A stretch of 64,000 bases of DNA from Microvirga makkahensis (GTDB taxonomy: Bacteria; Pseudomonadota; Alphaproteobacteria; Rhizobiales; Beijerinckiaceae), in contig NZ_WURB01000005.1 of assembly GCF_009830105.1 (NCBI RefSeq), forward strand, positions 124,001 through 188,000, given 5' to 3'. This document shows, piece after piece, positions 8,182 through 16,711 of this stretch (its first letter is position 1; each line of letters starts with the position of its first letter). The notes below the pieces were generated by a model, which was not told the DNA's origin, did not search any database, and saw only the letters and a program-made list of their open reading frames with translations. The translations under genes were made by a program, and so were the position numbers.

Positions 8182-9504
8182 ATGGCCCTTCTTCCGCAGG
8201 AAATCATCCGCCGCAAGCGCGACGGCGGCACGCTTGAGGCAGGCGAGGTCGAGAGCTTCATTCAGGGATTGACCTCGGGGGCGGTTTCCGAGGGTCAGGC
8301 TGCCGCCTTCGCCATGGCGATCTTCTTCCGTGGTCTTACCGTGCCGGAACGCGTGGCGCTGACGCGCGCTATGATGAATTCGGGCGAGGTGCTGATGTGG
8401 GATTTGCCGGGCCCCGTGCTCGACAAGCATTCCACCGGCGGTGTGGGCGACACGGTGAGCCTTGCGCTCGGCCCGGCCGTCGCGGCCTGCGGCGGCTACG
8501 TGCCGATGATCTCCGGGCGCGGCCTGGGGCACACGGGCGGCACCCTCGACAAGTTCGATTCCATTCCGGGCTACGTGACGCAGCCCGACATCGACACCTT
8601 CCGCCGTGTCACGCGCGAGGTCGGCTGCGCCATCATCGGCCAAACGGCGGATCTCGCGCCCGCCGACAAGCGCCTCTACGCCATTCGCGACGTGACGGCG
8701 ACGGTGGAATCCGTCGATCTCATCACCGCGTCCATCCTGTCGAAGAAATTGTCAGCTGGCCTTCAGGGGCTCGTGATGGACGTGAAGTTCGGCTCAGGCG
8801 CCTTCATGGACAACGTGAAGGATGCGCGCGCCCTGGCCGAGAGTCTCGTGCTCGTCGCCAACGGGGCCGGGCTGCCTACCAGCGCCTTGCTCACCGACAT
8901 GAATCAGCCTCTCGCCTCCGCAGCAGGCAACGCAGTGGAGGTGGCCTATGCGGTCGATTATCTGACGGGCCGCCATCGTGAGAAGCGGTTCCACGAGGTG
9001 ACGGTGGAATTGTCCGCCGAGATGCTGGTGCTGGGCGGGATTGCCGCCGGTATCGATGAGGCGCGCACGAAGATCGAGAATGCGATTTCATCCGGCAAGG
9101 CCGCCGAGGTGTTCCAGCGCATGGTCTCGGCACTCGGCGGTCCAGCGGATTTCGTGGAGAAGCATGACAGGCACCTGCAGGCCGCTCCCGTGATCCGTCC
9201 CATCCCTGCGGAACGCGCCGGGATCGTGCAGAGCATCGCCACGCGCGACTTGGGCGTGGCCGTGGTGGCTCTGGGCGGTGGGCGCACGCGCCCGCAGGAC
9301 GCAATCGATCACGCGGTCGGCCTCAGTGGGCTTGCCGAGATCGGCGATACGGTCGATGCGAACCGCCCGCTCGCCATCGTGCATGCGCGCAGCGAAGAGG
9401 CGGCGGAGGCCGCCGCGCGCGTGGTGCGCGCCGCCTATACTCTCGGGGATGCGAAAGCGGAGCCCCGAGCCCTGATCCTCGAACGTATTGGAGCAATGCC
9501 TTGA
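8182..9504 (+). CDS. deoA: Thymidine phosphorylase
   Basis: Phosphorolysis of thymidine and deoxyuridine to the pyrimidine base and deoxyribose-1-phosphate. It has 440 residues, the length of E. coli DeoA. The phosphate site KHSTGGVGDTVSL lies near residue 80 and is followed by SGRGLGHTGGTLDK, both diagnostic. The uracil released here is the expected substrate for the uracil phosphoribosyltransferase and URC genes encoded at 14.6-18.0 kb. The stop overlaps the next start as TTGA. Confidence 0.96.
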   Translation: MALLPQEIIRRKRDGGTLEAGEVESFIQGLTSGAVSEGQAAAFAMAIFFRGLTVPERVALTRAMMNSGEVLMWDLPGPVLDKHSTGGVGDTVSLALGPAVAACGGYVPMISGRGLGHTGGTLDKFDSIPGYVTQPDIDTFRRVTREVGCAIIGQTADLAPADKRLYAIRDVTATVESVDLITASILSKKLSAGLQGLVMDVKFGSGAFMDNVKDARALAESLVLVANGAGLPTSALLTDMNQPLASAAGNAVEVAYAVDYLTGRHREKRFHEVTVELSAEMLVLGGIAAGIDEARTKIENAISSGKAAEVFQRMVSALGGPADFVEKHDRHLQAAPVIRPIPAERAGIVQSIATRDLGVAVVALGGGRTRPQDAIDHAVGLSGLAEIGDTVDANRPLAIVHARSEEAAEAAARVVRAAYTLGDAKAEPRALILERIGAMP

Positions 9505-10442
9505 GCCTTCTCGTCGCCGTCACCTGGGAAACGCAGCCTTGGGTCGATCGCTTCACGCGCCATCTTCCCGGTCGCGAGATCGTCGTGCTGGGAGAGGAGT
9601 TCGACCGGGCCAGCATCCGTTACGTCGCCACCTGGGGGCCAAAGCCGGGGAGTCTGGACGGCCTTCCGAATCTCGAGGCGGTCTTCTCTCTTGGTGCCGG
9701 TGTCGATCATCTCATGGGGTATCCCGGTCTTCCGGACGTGCCGATCGTACGGGTGGCGCAGGACGATCTTACTCATCGCATGAGCGAATACATGGTCATG
9801 CATTGTCTCTTGTATCTGCGAGACCATGCGCGCTTCGCGGCCGCACAGCGTACCAAGCGCTGGGAGGAGGACCGTTCGCCGCCGATCGCGGGAGATGTTC
9901 GCGTCGGCATCATGGGCTTTGGCGTGCTGGGGCAGGATGCGGCCTTCAAGCTCAAGATGATGGGCTTTAACGTAGCGGGCTGGAGCCGCACGCCGAAGAG
10001 CGTCGAGGGCTTCAAGGTCTATTCCGGCGAGAATGAGTTCGATGCATTTTTGGCGCGCACGGATATCCTCATCGCCCTCGTTCCGCTCACGCCCGACACG
10101 CGCGGCATACTCAACCGCAGCCTGTTCAGGAAGCTGGCGCGGGACGGAAGGCTCGGCGGTCCCATCCTCATCAATGCGGGCCGCGGCGGGCTGCAGGTGG
10201 AGAGCGATATCCTCGCCTGCCTCGACGACGGAACGCTCAAGGCGGCAACGCTCGACGTGTTCGAAAAGGAGCCGCTGCCGGAGAATTCCCCGCTCTGGGA
10301 GCATCCCCGCGTCACAATCACGCCGCACAACGCAGCCGTGAGCGAGCCCGAGGCGACGGCGCGCTACATTGCGGATCAGATTCGCCGTTACGAGGCGGGC
10401 GAGCCCTTCCAGAACGTCGTGGATCGCACGCGGGGCTATTGA
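9501..10442 (+). CDS. GhrA-like D-2-hydroxyacid dehydrogenase (glyoxylate/hydroxypyruvate reductase type)
   Basis: NAD(P)H-dependent reductase of 313 residues in the GhrA branch of the D-isomer-specific 2-hydroxyacid dehydrogenases. The Rossmann motif is GIMGFGVLGQDA near residue 135, the substrate-site arginine lies in LINAGRGG near 225, and the C-terminal catalytic region has FEKEPLPENSPLWEHPRVTITPH with the active-site His at its end. Translation starts at a TTG that overlaps the deoA stop (TTGA), so it is coupled to nucleoside catabolism. Known GhrA substrates are glyoxylate and hydroxypyruvate; the real substrate here is unknown. Reduction of an aldehyde or oxo-acid from pyrimidine breakdown is a context-based guess. 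Confidence 0.88.
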   Translation: MSLLVAVTWETQPWVDRFTRHLPGREIVVLGEEFDRASIRYVATWGPKPGSLDGLPNLEAVFSLGAGVDHLMGYPGLPDVPIVRVAQDDLTHRMSEYMVMHCLLYLRDHARFAAAQRTKRWEEDRSPPIAGDVRVGIMGFGVLGQDAAFKLKMMGFNVAGWSRTPKSVEGFKVYSGENEFDAFLARTDILIALVPLTPDTRGILNRSLFRKLARDGRLGGPILINAGRGGLQVESDILACLDDGTLKAATLDVFEKEPLPENSPLWEHPRVTITPHNAAVSEPEATARYIADQIRRYEAGEPFQNVVDRTRGY

Positions 10443-10457
10443 GACTAGGGCGGGGTG

Positions 10458-11216
10458 TCAGAGCACTCCGTAACCTTTCAACCCGTCCCAGAGGAGCTTC
10501 AGCGCCGTCAGCGTGAGCAGCCCGTAGCAGAGGCGGTAGAGCTGTCTCTGATCGAGGCGCTCATGCAGCCTGTAGCCGGACCAGACGCCGAGGGGGATGA
10601 GGGGAAGGCACAGCGCCATCAGGATCCAGAGCTGCTGCCCGGGTTTCGCCAGCATCAGCCACGGCGCCGCTTTCATCAGGTTGCCTGCGGCGAAGAAGCT
10701 GCTGCTCGTCCCCGCATAGACAGCTTTGGGAAGGCCCAGGGAAAGGAGGTACATGGCAGCCGGCGGGCCGCCGGAATGGGCCATCATGGATGATATGCCC
10801 GATGCAGTTCCTGCGATCCATGCCTTCACCTTCGAGCGCGGCCGCTGAACGATCCTGCCGCCGCCGCGAAACCACAGTCCCGTAAAGGTCAGCGTGATCA
10901 GTGCGATCAGGATGGCGAAGCCATGCCGGTCAACCACTTTCATGAGCATGAAGCCGATGGCCGTGCCAAGAGCGAGGGCAGGCACCAGAAGCGCGAGATC
11001 GATCCTCGACCAGGTCTTCGGCCGCCAGTAATAGAGCGCGAACGCGTCCATCAGCACGAAGAGCGGCGCGAGAAGCGCGCCGGCGGTGATCGGGTCCATC
11101 ACGAGGGACAGAACCGGGATGCCGATGACGGCGAGCCCGCCGCCGAATGCGCCCTTCATGAAGGCGATGAGGAAGACGCCGAAGGCGGCGACGAAAAAGA
11201 CGGATAGATCGGGCAC
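10458..11216 (-). CDS. TauE/SafE-family sulfite/organosulfonate exporter-like membrane protein
   Basis: Polytopic inner-membrane protein of 252 residues with about eight hydrophobic segments and the family's opening pattern: a helix, then MKGAFGGGLAVIGIPVL and the matching second-half glycine-rich segment ISSMMAHSGGPPAAMYLLSLGL. The TauE/SafE (DUF81) family includes proposed exporters of sulfite, sulfoacetate and related anions; the substrate is not predictable here. It converges on the 2-hydroxyacid dehydrogenase with only 15 bases between stops and follows the NlpC/P60 gene on the same strand by 8 bases, so the two may be co-transcribed. Confidence 0.85.
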   Translation of the reverse strand: MPDLSVFFVAAFGVFLIAFMKGAFGGGLAVIGIPVLSLVMDPITAGALLAPLFVLMDAFALYYWRPKTWSRIDLALLVPALALGTAIGFMLMKVVDRHGFAILIALITLTFTGLWFRGGGRIVQRPRSKVKAWIAGTASGISSMMAHSGGPPAAMYLLSLGLPKAVYAGTSSSFFAAGNLMKAAPWLMLAKPGQQLWILMALCLPLIPLGVWSGYRLHERLDQRQLYRLCYGLLTLTALKLLWDGLKGYGVL

Positions 11217-11224
11217 GACGCCGC

Positions 11225-12073
11225 CTACAGGCGTTTGACGGAGCTGATCGGTCCGTAGCTGGTCCTGCGGATGCGCTCCTCGGCCGCCGCGAGGGGCTCG
11301 ATCATCACAGTCATGCTGTGGCCGGTGGCGTGGATGAAGTGCGTCTCGTCCATCATCAGGCCCACATGGCCCTTCCAGAACACCAGGTCGCCGCGCCTGA
11401 GGCCGCCGAGATCGGGCTTGATCTCGACGGCGGTGCCGAGCTCCCGCTCCTGCATGTCGCTGTCGCGGGGAGCCTTGATGCCGGCGGCCGCCAGCACGGT
11501 TTGGGTGAGGCCGGAGCAGTCGATGCCGAGGCTCGTCTTGCCGCCCCAGAGATAGGGCGTGTGCAGGAACCGCTCGGCGACGCTCACATAATCGGGCTCC
11601 TTCGAGTCGAGAGGAGCTAGGTGTGGAGCATAGACCCAGAAGCCGTCGGCGAGCCGCGCGTAATCGCCCTCAGTGTCAGTGACCGCGAGCTTGGAGTTGA
11701 GGGTCAGATAATCCCGATAGGGGAGTTTCAGGTTCGGGCCCGGATAGACGAAGGTGCGGATGGCCGCGACCCTGTGCGTCGGCGCCGGTCCCGGTTCTCC
11801 CAGGGCAGCGCCCGGCAGATAGCCGACATAGCCGTCCTCGTGCAGCTGCACCCAGGCCCAGCCCTCGTGCTCGTTATAGACGGTTACGGCTTCCCCGAAG
11901 ATCGCCTGCGTATCGACCGGCGCCTCCCGCGAGGGATTGCGGTGGAGAGGAGCAAAGGAGGCGACGACGCGCCTCGCCGTGCCCGTCGTGTAGCGCTCGG
12001 CTTCCACCTGCCCACGGAGCCTCTCGTCGGCCAGATCGGCACGGATCGGGGTGATGCGGCGGTCGAAACTCAT
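11225..12073 (-). CDS. NlpC/P60 (C40) family peptidase with N-terminal SH3-like domains
   Basis: Cysteine peptidase of 282 residues of the type that cleaves gamma-D-Glu-diaminopimelate bonds of murein peptides. The catalytic domain occupies about 160-280: C186 in GIDCSGLTQ, H236 in GHVGLMMD and H248 in HFIHAT form the triad. The first 150 residues hold two bacterial SH3-like segments (around 55-90 and 105-150), which usually position the enzyme on wall peptides. There is no clear signal peptide, so it may act on imported muropeptides in the cytoplasm. The neighbouring leucyl aminopeptidase on the same strand supports a peptide-processing role. Confidence 0.9.
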   Translation of the reverse strand: MSFDRRITPIRADLADERLRGQVEAERYTTGTARRVVASFAPLHRNPSREAPVDTQAIFGEAVTVYNEHEGWAWVQLHEDGYVGYLPGAALGEPGPAPTHRVAAIRTFVYPGPNLKLPYRDYLTLNSKLAVTDTEGDYARLADGFWVYAPHLAPLDSKEPDYVSVAERFLHTPYLWGGKTSLGIDCSGLTQTVLAAAGIKAPRDSDMQERELGTAVEIKPDLGGLRRGDLVFWKGHVGLMMDETHFIHATGHSMTVMIEPLAAAEERIRRTSYGPISSVKRL

Positions 12074-12151
12074 CGAGGCGGCTCCTTGGCACGGACGGTG
12101 GCGATTTCTCCTAGCTCTTCCGTGGCCATTGCGCCAGCGACCGCGCGTCGC

Positions 12152-13534
12152 TCAGGGCGCGTAGCGCTTCTTGAGGAGCGCATACATGAGGCGGGCCGCC
12201 TGCACCTCTCCGCCTTCCGGGCGGGCGGGACGCGGCGCGTTGTTCCAGGCGAAGATGTCGAAATGCACATGTGCCTTGGCCTCGGAGACGAAGCGGCGCA
12301 GGAACAGGGCCGCGGTGATCGAGCCCGCCATCGGCCCACCCGTGTTGTTCATGTCGGCGTATTTCGAGTCGAGCTGGCCCTGGTAGGGTGCCCACAGCGG
12401 CAGGCGCCACACGGGGTCGTTCACCTCCAGGCCGGTGCGGGCGATCTCGGCGGCAAGCTCCTCGTCGTCCGTGTAGAAGGGCGGAAGCTCGGGGCCGAGG
12501 GCCACGCGGGCGGCCCCCGTCAGCGTCGCGAAATCGACGATGAGGTCTGGCTTCTCCTCGTCCGCCAGCGCCAGCGCATCGGCGAGGATGAGACGGCCCT
12601 CCGCGTCCGTGTTGCCGATCTCGACCGTGACGCCCTTGCGGCTCGCCAGAATGTCGCCCGGGCGGAAGGCGTTGCCGGAGATCGCGTTCTCGACGGCGGG
12701 AATGAGCACGCGCAGGCGCAGCCGAAGCTTCGCGCCCATGATCATGTCCGCGAGAGCGAGCGCCGCGGCGGCACCGCCCATGTCCTTGCGCATCAGGAGC
12801 ATGGACGAGGCGGGCTTGATGTCGAGGCCGCCCGTGTCGAAGGTCACGCCCTTGCCGACGAGGGTGATGCGAGGCGCATCCGCGTCGCCCCAGGTGAAGT
12901 CGATGAGGCGCGGCGCCGTCTCCGATGCGCGGCCGACCGCATGGATCATCGGGAAGTTCTGCCTCAGGAGATCGTCGCCGACGATGCTGGTGAATTGCGC
13001 TCCGTGTGTCTCCGCGATCTGGCGCGCCGCCGCCTCGATGCCGTCGGGGCCGAGATCGCTCGTGGGTGTGTTGACGAGATCGCGGCCGCGGAACACCGCA
13101 TCGGCGATCCGCGTCATCTCGTCCGCATCGACCCCCCGGGGTACGACGAGGCGCGCGGACTTCTCCGAGCGCTTGCGGTAGCGGGTGAAGCTGTAAGAAC
13201 CCAGGATCCATGCGAGCGTAGCGAGCGCCGCGTCCGGCACCCCGGTCTCAAAGCGATAGACGCCCTCCGGAAGGATCACGGGGAGCTTGCCGACGGCGAA
13301 AGGATCGCGCTGTTTTGTGTCTTCATCAGCAAGGCCGAAGGCCACGCCAGCGAGACTACCCTCCGCGTCGGGCAGCAGGCAATGGCTGCCTGCCTTGCCC
13401 TCGAACCCCTGAGCCTTCGCAAAGCTCTGCGCCGTCTTCGGCATCTGCGCGGAAACGGCGCTCCACGTGCTTTCCGTCACGATCCAGATCGGAAGCGAGT
13501 TGTCGGCGGACGTGGCGAGAAGACGGTGGGGCAT
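12152..13534 (-). CDS. M17 leucyl aminopeptidase
   Basis: Cytosolic two-metal aminopeptidase of 460 residues. The C-terminal catalytic domain carries the metal and catalytic motifs GKGVTFDTGGLDIK, MRKDMGGAAA and the family signature NTDAEGRLILADAL, and ends with DSKYADMNNTGG. I placed the start at ATG 13534 (MPHRLLATS). The frame is open back to 13792, but that stretch is a REP-like element and the end of the next gene. The N-terminal domain is shorter and less conserved than in E. coli PepA, typical of the second M17 paralogue (PepB-like) seen in alphaproteobacteria. It probably trims small peptides together with the neighbouring C40 peptidase. Confidence 0.9.
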   Translation of the reverse strand: MPHRLLATSADNSLPIWIVTESTWSAVSAQMPKTAQSFAKAQGFEGKAGSHCLLPDAEGSLAGVAFGLADEDTKQRDPFAVGKLPVILPEGVYRFETGVPDAALATLAWILGSYSFTRYRKRSEKSARLVVPRGVDADEMTRIADAVFRGRDLVNTPTSDLGPDGIEAAARQIAETHGAQFTSIVGDDLLRQNFPMIHAVGRASETAPRLIDFTWGDADAPRITLVGKGVTFDTGGLDIKPASSMLLMRKDMGGAAAALALADMIMGAKLRLRLRVLIPAVENAISGNAFRPGDILASRKGVTVEIGNTDAEGRLILADALALADEEKPDLIVDFATLTGAARVALGPELPPFYTDDEELAAEIARTGLEVNDPVWRLPLWAPYQGQLDSKYADMNNTGGPMAGSITAALFLRRFVSEAKAHVHFDIFAWNNAPRPARPEGGEVQAARLMYALLKKRYAP

Positions 13535-13643
13535 GGCTGAGCCTTGGGTGTCGCGAGGTCGTTGGAGGTGAGTTGTAGGGGCGAACGAGGCGGCTGTCAT
13601 CCAGAACAGAGCGGAGTGAAGATCCGGAACGGATATCCTTCTC

Positions 13644-13675
13644 GTCATGGTCGGGACCGTCCCGGCCATCCCGAT
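13644..13675. repeat. REP-like extragenic palindrome, copy A
   Basis: ATGGTCGGGAC and GTCCCGGCCAT pair around one base. The element starts with GTCATGG, the same core found inverted at 31094-31119 and degenerate at 32586-32614. It lies between two minus-strand genes, pepA-like and dgoK-like, which have no other gene between them. Confidence 0.6.
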
Positions 13676-13685
13676 TCCGAGGATG

Positions 13686-14597
13686 TTATCCCCCTGCGTG
13701 TTGCTGCACGATCCGCGTGAGCCCGGCCAGGAGAGCCTGTTTGGGATTCCTTCGCTCCGCCCCGATGCCGTGGCGCGCCAGCGCACGCGCATAAAGATCC
13801 GAGCGGGCCTGATCGGCGAGAATGGTGACCGAGGAGGGACGTCCGAACTGCGCGAGCGCCCCGTTGATCTCGTCGCCCGTCAGAAGGCCGGAGAGATAGG
13901 GTGCGAGCAGATTGCTCGCCATGCGCCCGGACACCACTGCGGCGCGTGCGCCGAATAGAAGATGAAGAAGTCCGACGCGCTCGGCGCCTTGCGCGCCGCC
14001 GTTGCGCTCCGCCGCGTCGAGGCCCATGTCGAAGCCCTTCTGGTCGGAGGGCTCCGTCGCGGGACGTCCGATCATGGAATGCTCCCGCAGGAGCGCGTAC
14101 ATCTCGCCGGTCATATAGGTGGCGAAACGCTCGATGCGCCCGTTGCGCACGAGGATCCATTTGGGATGCGTGCCAGCCGAGCACACGAGGCCGTTCTCGA
14201 CACCCGCACCCAACACCAGCGTTTCCTCGCCGCGTATTACATCGGCCGCGCCGGGAGCGGGCTCGCAGAAAAGGCCGGGAATGATGTGGGCTTTGCGACC
14301 CTTGGTGAGGTCGACCGGGATCAGCGCCTGCGCAATCTCCGCAGGACCCGCCGGGCAGGAGGCATAGGGCGCCTCCACCCATCCTTCGCGGCTTCCCACC
14401 ATGCCCACGAGCAGCACGGGCGCATTCGGCTCGGCCTCGAGCCAGCGCCCGCAATGATGCAGGAACACATCGCGATGCTGCCCCTTCTGGAGAGCGGAGA
14501 CGCCCTCGTCCGACGAGACCTGATCGAGAATGATTTCGTTGTCGATCAGGTAGCCACGGAAGCGGGTCGTTCCCCAGTCGGCGACGATGAAGCGCAC
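13686..14597 (-). CDS. dgoK: 2-dehydro-3-deoxygalactonokinase-like sugar acid kinase
   Basis: Phosphorylates 2-dehydro-3-deoxy-D-galactonate (KDGal) in the De Ley-Doudoroff galactonate route. It has 303 residues; the actin-like N-terminus IVADWGTTRFRGYLID with its phosphate-1 Asp, and SAGTHPKWILV in the middle, are family signatures. No other galactonate gene (dgoA, dgoD) is nearby; it follows upp by 47 bases on the same strand, between nucleobase and peptidase genes. Family assignment is strong, but its physiological partner lies outside the window. Confidence 0.88.
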   Translation of the reverse strand: MRFIVADWGTTRFRGYLIDNEIILDQVSSDEGVSALQKGQHRDVFLHHCGRWLEAEPNAPVLLVGMVGSREGWVEAPYASCPAGPAEIAQALIPVDLTKGRKAHIIPGLFCEPAPGAADVIRGEETLVLGAGVENGLVCSAGTHPKWILVRNGRIERFATYMTGEMYALLREHSMIGRPATEPSDQKGFDMGLDAAERNGGAQGAERVGLLHLLFGARAAVVSGRMASNLLAPYLSGLLTGDEINGALAQFGRPSSVTILADQARSDLYARALARHGIGAERRNPKQALLAGLTRIVQQHAGG

Positions 14598-14644
14598 GGC
14601 ATTGATCCTTGTTTCACCCTGTCAAACGCTAACAGAGCGAGGTT

Positions 14645-15274
14645 TCAGCGCGTTCCATACATCCGGTCGCCGGCGTCACCCAGGCCCGGCACGATATAGC
14701 CGTGCTCGTTGAGGCGCTCGTCGATGGAGGCGGTCCAGATATGCACGTCCGGATGGGCGCTGCGCAGCCGCTCGATACCCTCCGGCGCGGCCAGCAGGCA
14801 GACGAAGCGAAGATCTTTGGCGCCGCGCTCCTTGAGGCGCTCGATGGCGGCCACGGCCGAGTTGGCGGTGGCGAGCATGGGATCGAGCACCAGCACCATG
14901 CGGTCGGCGAGGTCGGATGGAGCCTTGAAGTAATATTCCACGGCCTGGAGCGATTCCGGATCGCGATAGAGGCCGATATGCGCCACGCGGGCCGCGGGGA
15001 CCAGGGTGAGCATGCCGTCGAGGAAGCCGACGCCCGCGCGCAAGATGGGGGCGAAGACGAGCTTCTTGCCGGCGATCTGCACTCCTTCCGTCCTGGTGAG
15101 CGGCGTGTCGATCTCGATGCGCTCCATGGGCAGATCGCGGGTGACCTCGTAGCAAAGGAGCATGCCGATCTCGTTGAGGAGCTGGCGGAAGCCCTTGGTC
15201 GAACGCTGCTTGTCCCGCATCAGGGTGAGCTTGTGCTGAACCAGCGGATGATCGACCACCGTCACGCCTTCCAT
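14645..15274 (-). CDS. upp: Uracil phosphoribosyltransferase
   Basis: Converts uracil and PRPP to UMP. It has 209 residues from ATG 15274, chosen because GGAGG lies 7 bases upstream of it and only 1 base upstream of the alternative ATG at 15280. The N-terminal [16 protein letters not shown], the PRPP loop around [15 protein letters not shown] and the C-terminal [10 protein letters not shown] are classic. It is encoded 35 bases after the URC4 gene and in line with a URC1 homologue. In the URC pathway UMP formation is the entry step (URC6 in Lachancea), so this copy may feed catabolism as well as salvage. Confidence 0.96.
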   Translation of the reverse strand: MEGVTVVDHPLVQHKLTLMRDKQRSTKGFRQLLNEIGMLLCYEVTRDLPMERIEIDTPLTRTEGVQIAGKKLVFAPILRAGVGFLDGMLTLVPAARVAHIGLYRDPESLQAVEYYFKAPSDLADRMVLVLDPMLATANSAVAAIERLKERGAKDLRFVCLLAAPEGIERLRSAHPDVHIWTASIDERLNEHGYIVPGLGDAGDRMYGTR

Positions 15275-15309
15275 ACTCATTCCTCCTTTGGTCGTCGTAG
15301 GCTGATTCA

Positions 15310-16563
15310 TCAAAACACCGTTCCGTCACTGATTACGCTGAAAGGCGGCGAGCCGTCGCCGCGCTTCTCCTTGGCCAATCTGCGGCCTGTTGCCCAGGTT
15401 CCGCCCTCGAGCGCCTTCGCTAGGGGAAAGTTCTCGGCGGAAAGCCCGAGCTGGGCGCGGATCGGTTCGGCAATGCGGTCCAGAAGGGCGACCGTCAAGG
15501 CCCGCCATTCCACGACCAGGGTGGAATCCACCGGATGTGCACGTTCCGCATCCTCCGGGTCCTTCAGGGCGATCACGTCCGTGTCCAGGAAAAGGCCGCC
15601 ATTGCGGTATTCCGGCAGGCCGGTAAGCCCGTCGATCTCGGTGATGGTGTAGCCGGCCCATTCCAGGGGCTCGATCAGCGAATACGAGAGCCACTGCGAG
15701 AGCTTGTGGAAGGGGATAAGCCCCTTCGTGGCATCAGGCGCCTCTACCAGCGGGTGTCGCCAAGTATCGCCAAGATCGATTCCGCCCAGGGTGATCCGCC
15801 CGGGCCAGATCGGCCCGAGATGAGTGAGAAGACTCTCAAGGATCGACGGGGCCTCGACCACTTCGTCTTCGGCACCCGCCACGATCATGTCGACGAGGCC
15901 GCCGGGGCGGGGATCGTCCGCCTGTCCGAAGATGTCGGGGTTCGTGGCCACCACGCGCCCGAGGCGATTGAGAAGGGCCGCGCGGCCCTCCAGCCCCACG
16001 AGCGGGTTGTCGGCCGATGCCTGAAAGCCTTCGGCCAGATCCTGCGGCGTCAGCGCCATCAGCACGTCCGCGTCGACGCGGAACGGGTCGTCCGGCCTGC
16101 TCGAAAAGGCTCCGCTCACGAACATGTCGAAGCTCGCCACGGCGAGGCCCTCGGAGCGGGTGTAGGTTTCGCCCGTGCGGCCTTCCGCGTAGCGCCATTG
16201 CGGGCCCGCGCCTGCATCGAGCAGCACGGACACGATGGCGAGGTCGAAGGCCGAGCGCGCCATTTCGCCTGCCGTCGACCACGACGCGCCGTGCATCACC
16301 GCGTCCCAGCGATCATGGCCGCCGGCGGAGAAATGCCGCCAGCGGGCGTGGAAGGGAATGTCCAGCGAAGGGTAGGCCGCCCGGATCGTTGCCATCACCT
16401 CATCGGCGCAGGCCTCCAGGCGGCCCAGGTTCACCGTGAAATGCTGCAGGCGGCCGTCAAGGCCTGCTTGCAACAACTGATGGGACCGCTCGCGCACCGC
16501 CGCAGCACTCAGGAGCTGGCGGGCGGCTTGAGTTTCGGGAGAAGGATTGGACTGGTCCGTCAC
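15310..16563 (-). CDS. URC4/Urg3-family protein (DUF1688), uracil catabolism
   Basis: 417-residue protein of the DUF1688 family, homologous to yeast Urc4 and fission-yeast Urg3, which is required for growth on uracil as nitrogen source but whose reaction is not established to my knowledge. Recognisable blocks are [15 protein letters not shown] near residue 40, [12 protein letters not shown] near 110, [21 protein letters not shown] near 150 and the [21 protein letters not shown] block near 290. No metal or nucleotide motif is obvious. It lies between upp and the GTP cyclohydrolase II-like gene, the set that defines the bacterial URC locus. Confidence 0.88.
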   Translation of the reverse strand: MTDQSNPSPETQAARQLLSAAAVRERSHQLLQAGLDGRLQHFTVNLGRLEACADEVMATIRAAYPSLDIPFHARWRHFSAGGHDRWDAVMHGASWSTAGEMARSAFDLAIVSVLLDAGAGPQWRYAEGRTGETYTRSEGLAVASFDMFVSGAFSSRPDDPFRVDADVLMALTPQDLAEGFQASADNPLVGLEGRAALLNRLGRVVATNPDIFGQADDPRPGGLVDMIVAGAEDEVVEAPSILESLLTHLGPIWPGRITLGGIDLGDTWRHPLVEAPDATKGLIPFHKLSQWLSYSLIEPLEWAGYTITEIDGLTGLPEYRNGGLFLDTDVIALKDPEDAERAHPVDSTLVVEWRALTVALLDRIAEPIRAQLGLSAENFPLAKALEGGTWATGRRLAKEKRGDGSPPFSVISDGTVF

Positions 16564-16711
16564 GCGGGACTCCGATGCTCCACTTTATGAACAACGTACC
16601 ATGGGAGGCGGAAACCGGGTCCGCTTTGCCGCACGATATGCTTAGGGAGAAGCGATAGCATAGACTCGACGTCGGCCAGCACTCTCGAGCTTGGTCGGGT
16701 TGTGGAGAGGG

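Noticed and set aside
11621-13540. Open plus-strand frame of 639 codons opposite the C40 peptidase and aminopeptidase genes
   Set aside because: It is antisense to two clearly recognised genes; its composition (Arg/His/Gly-rich, no domain) is that of a GC-rich shadow frame.
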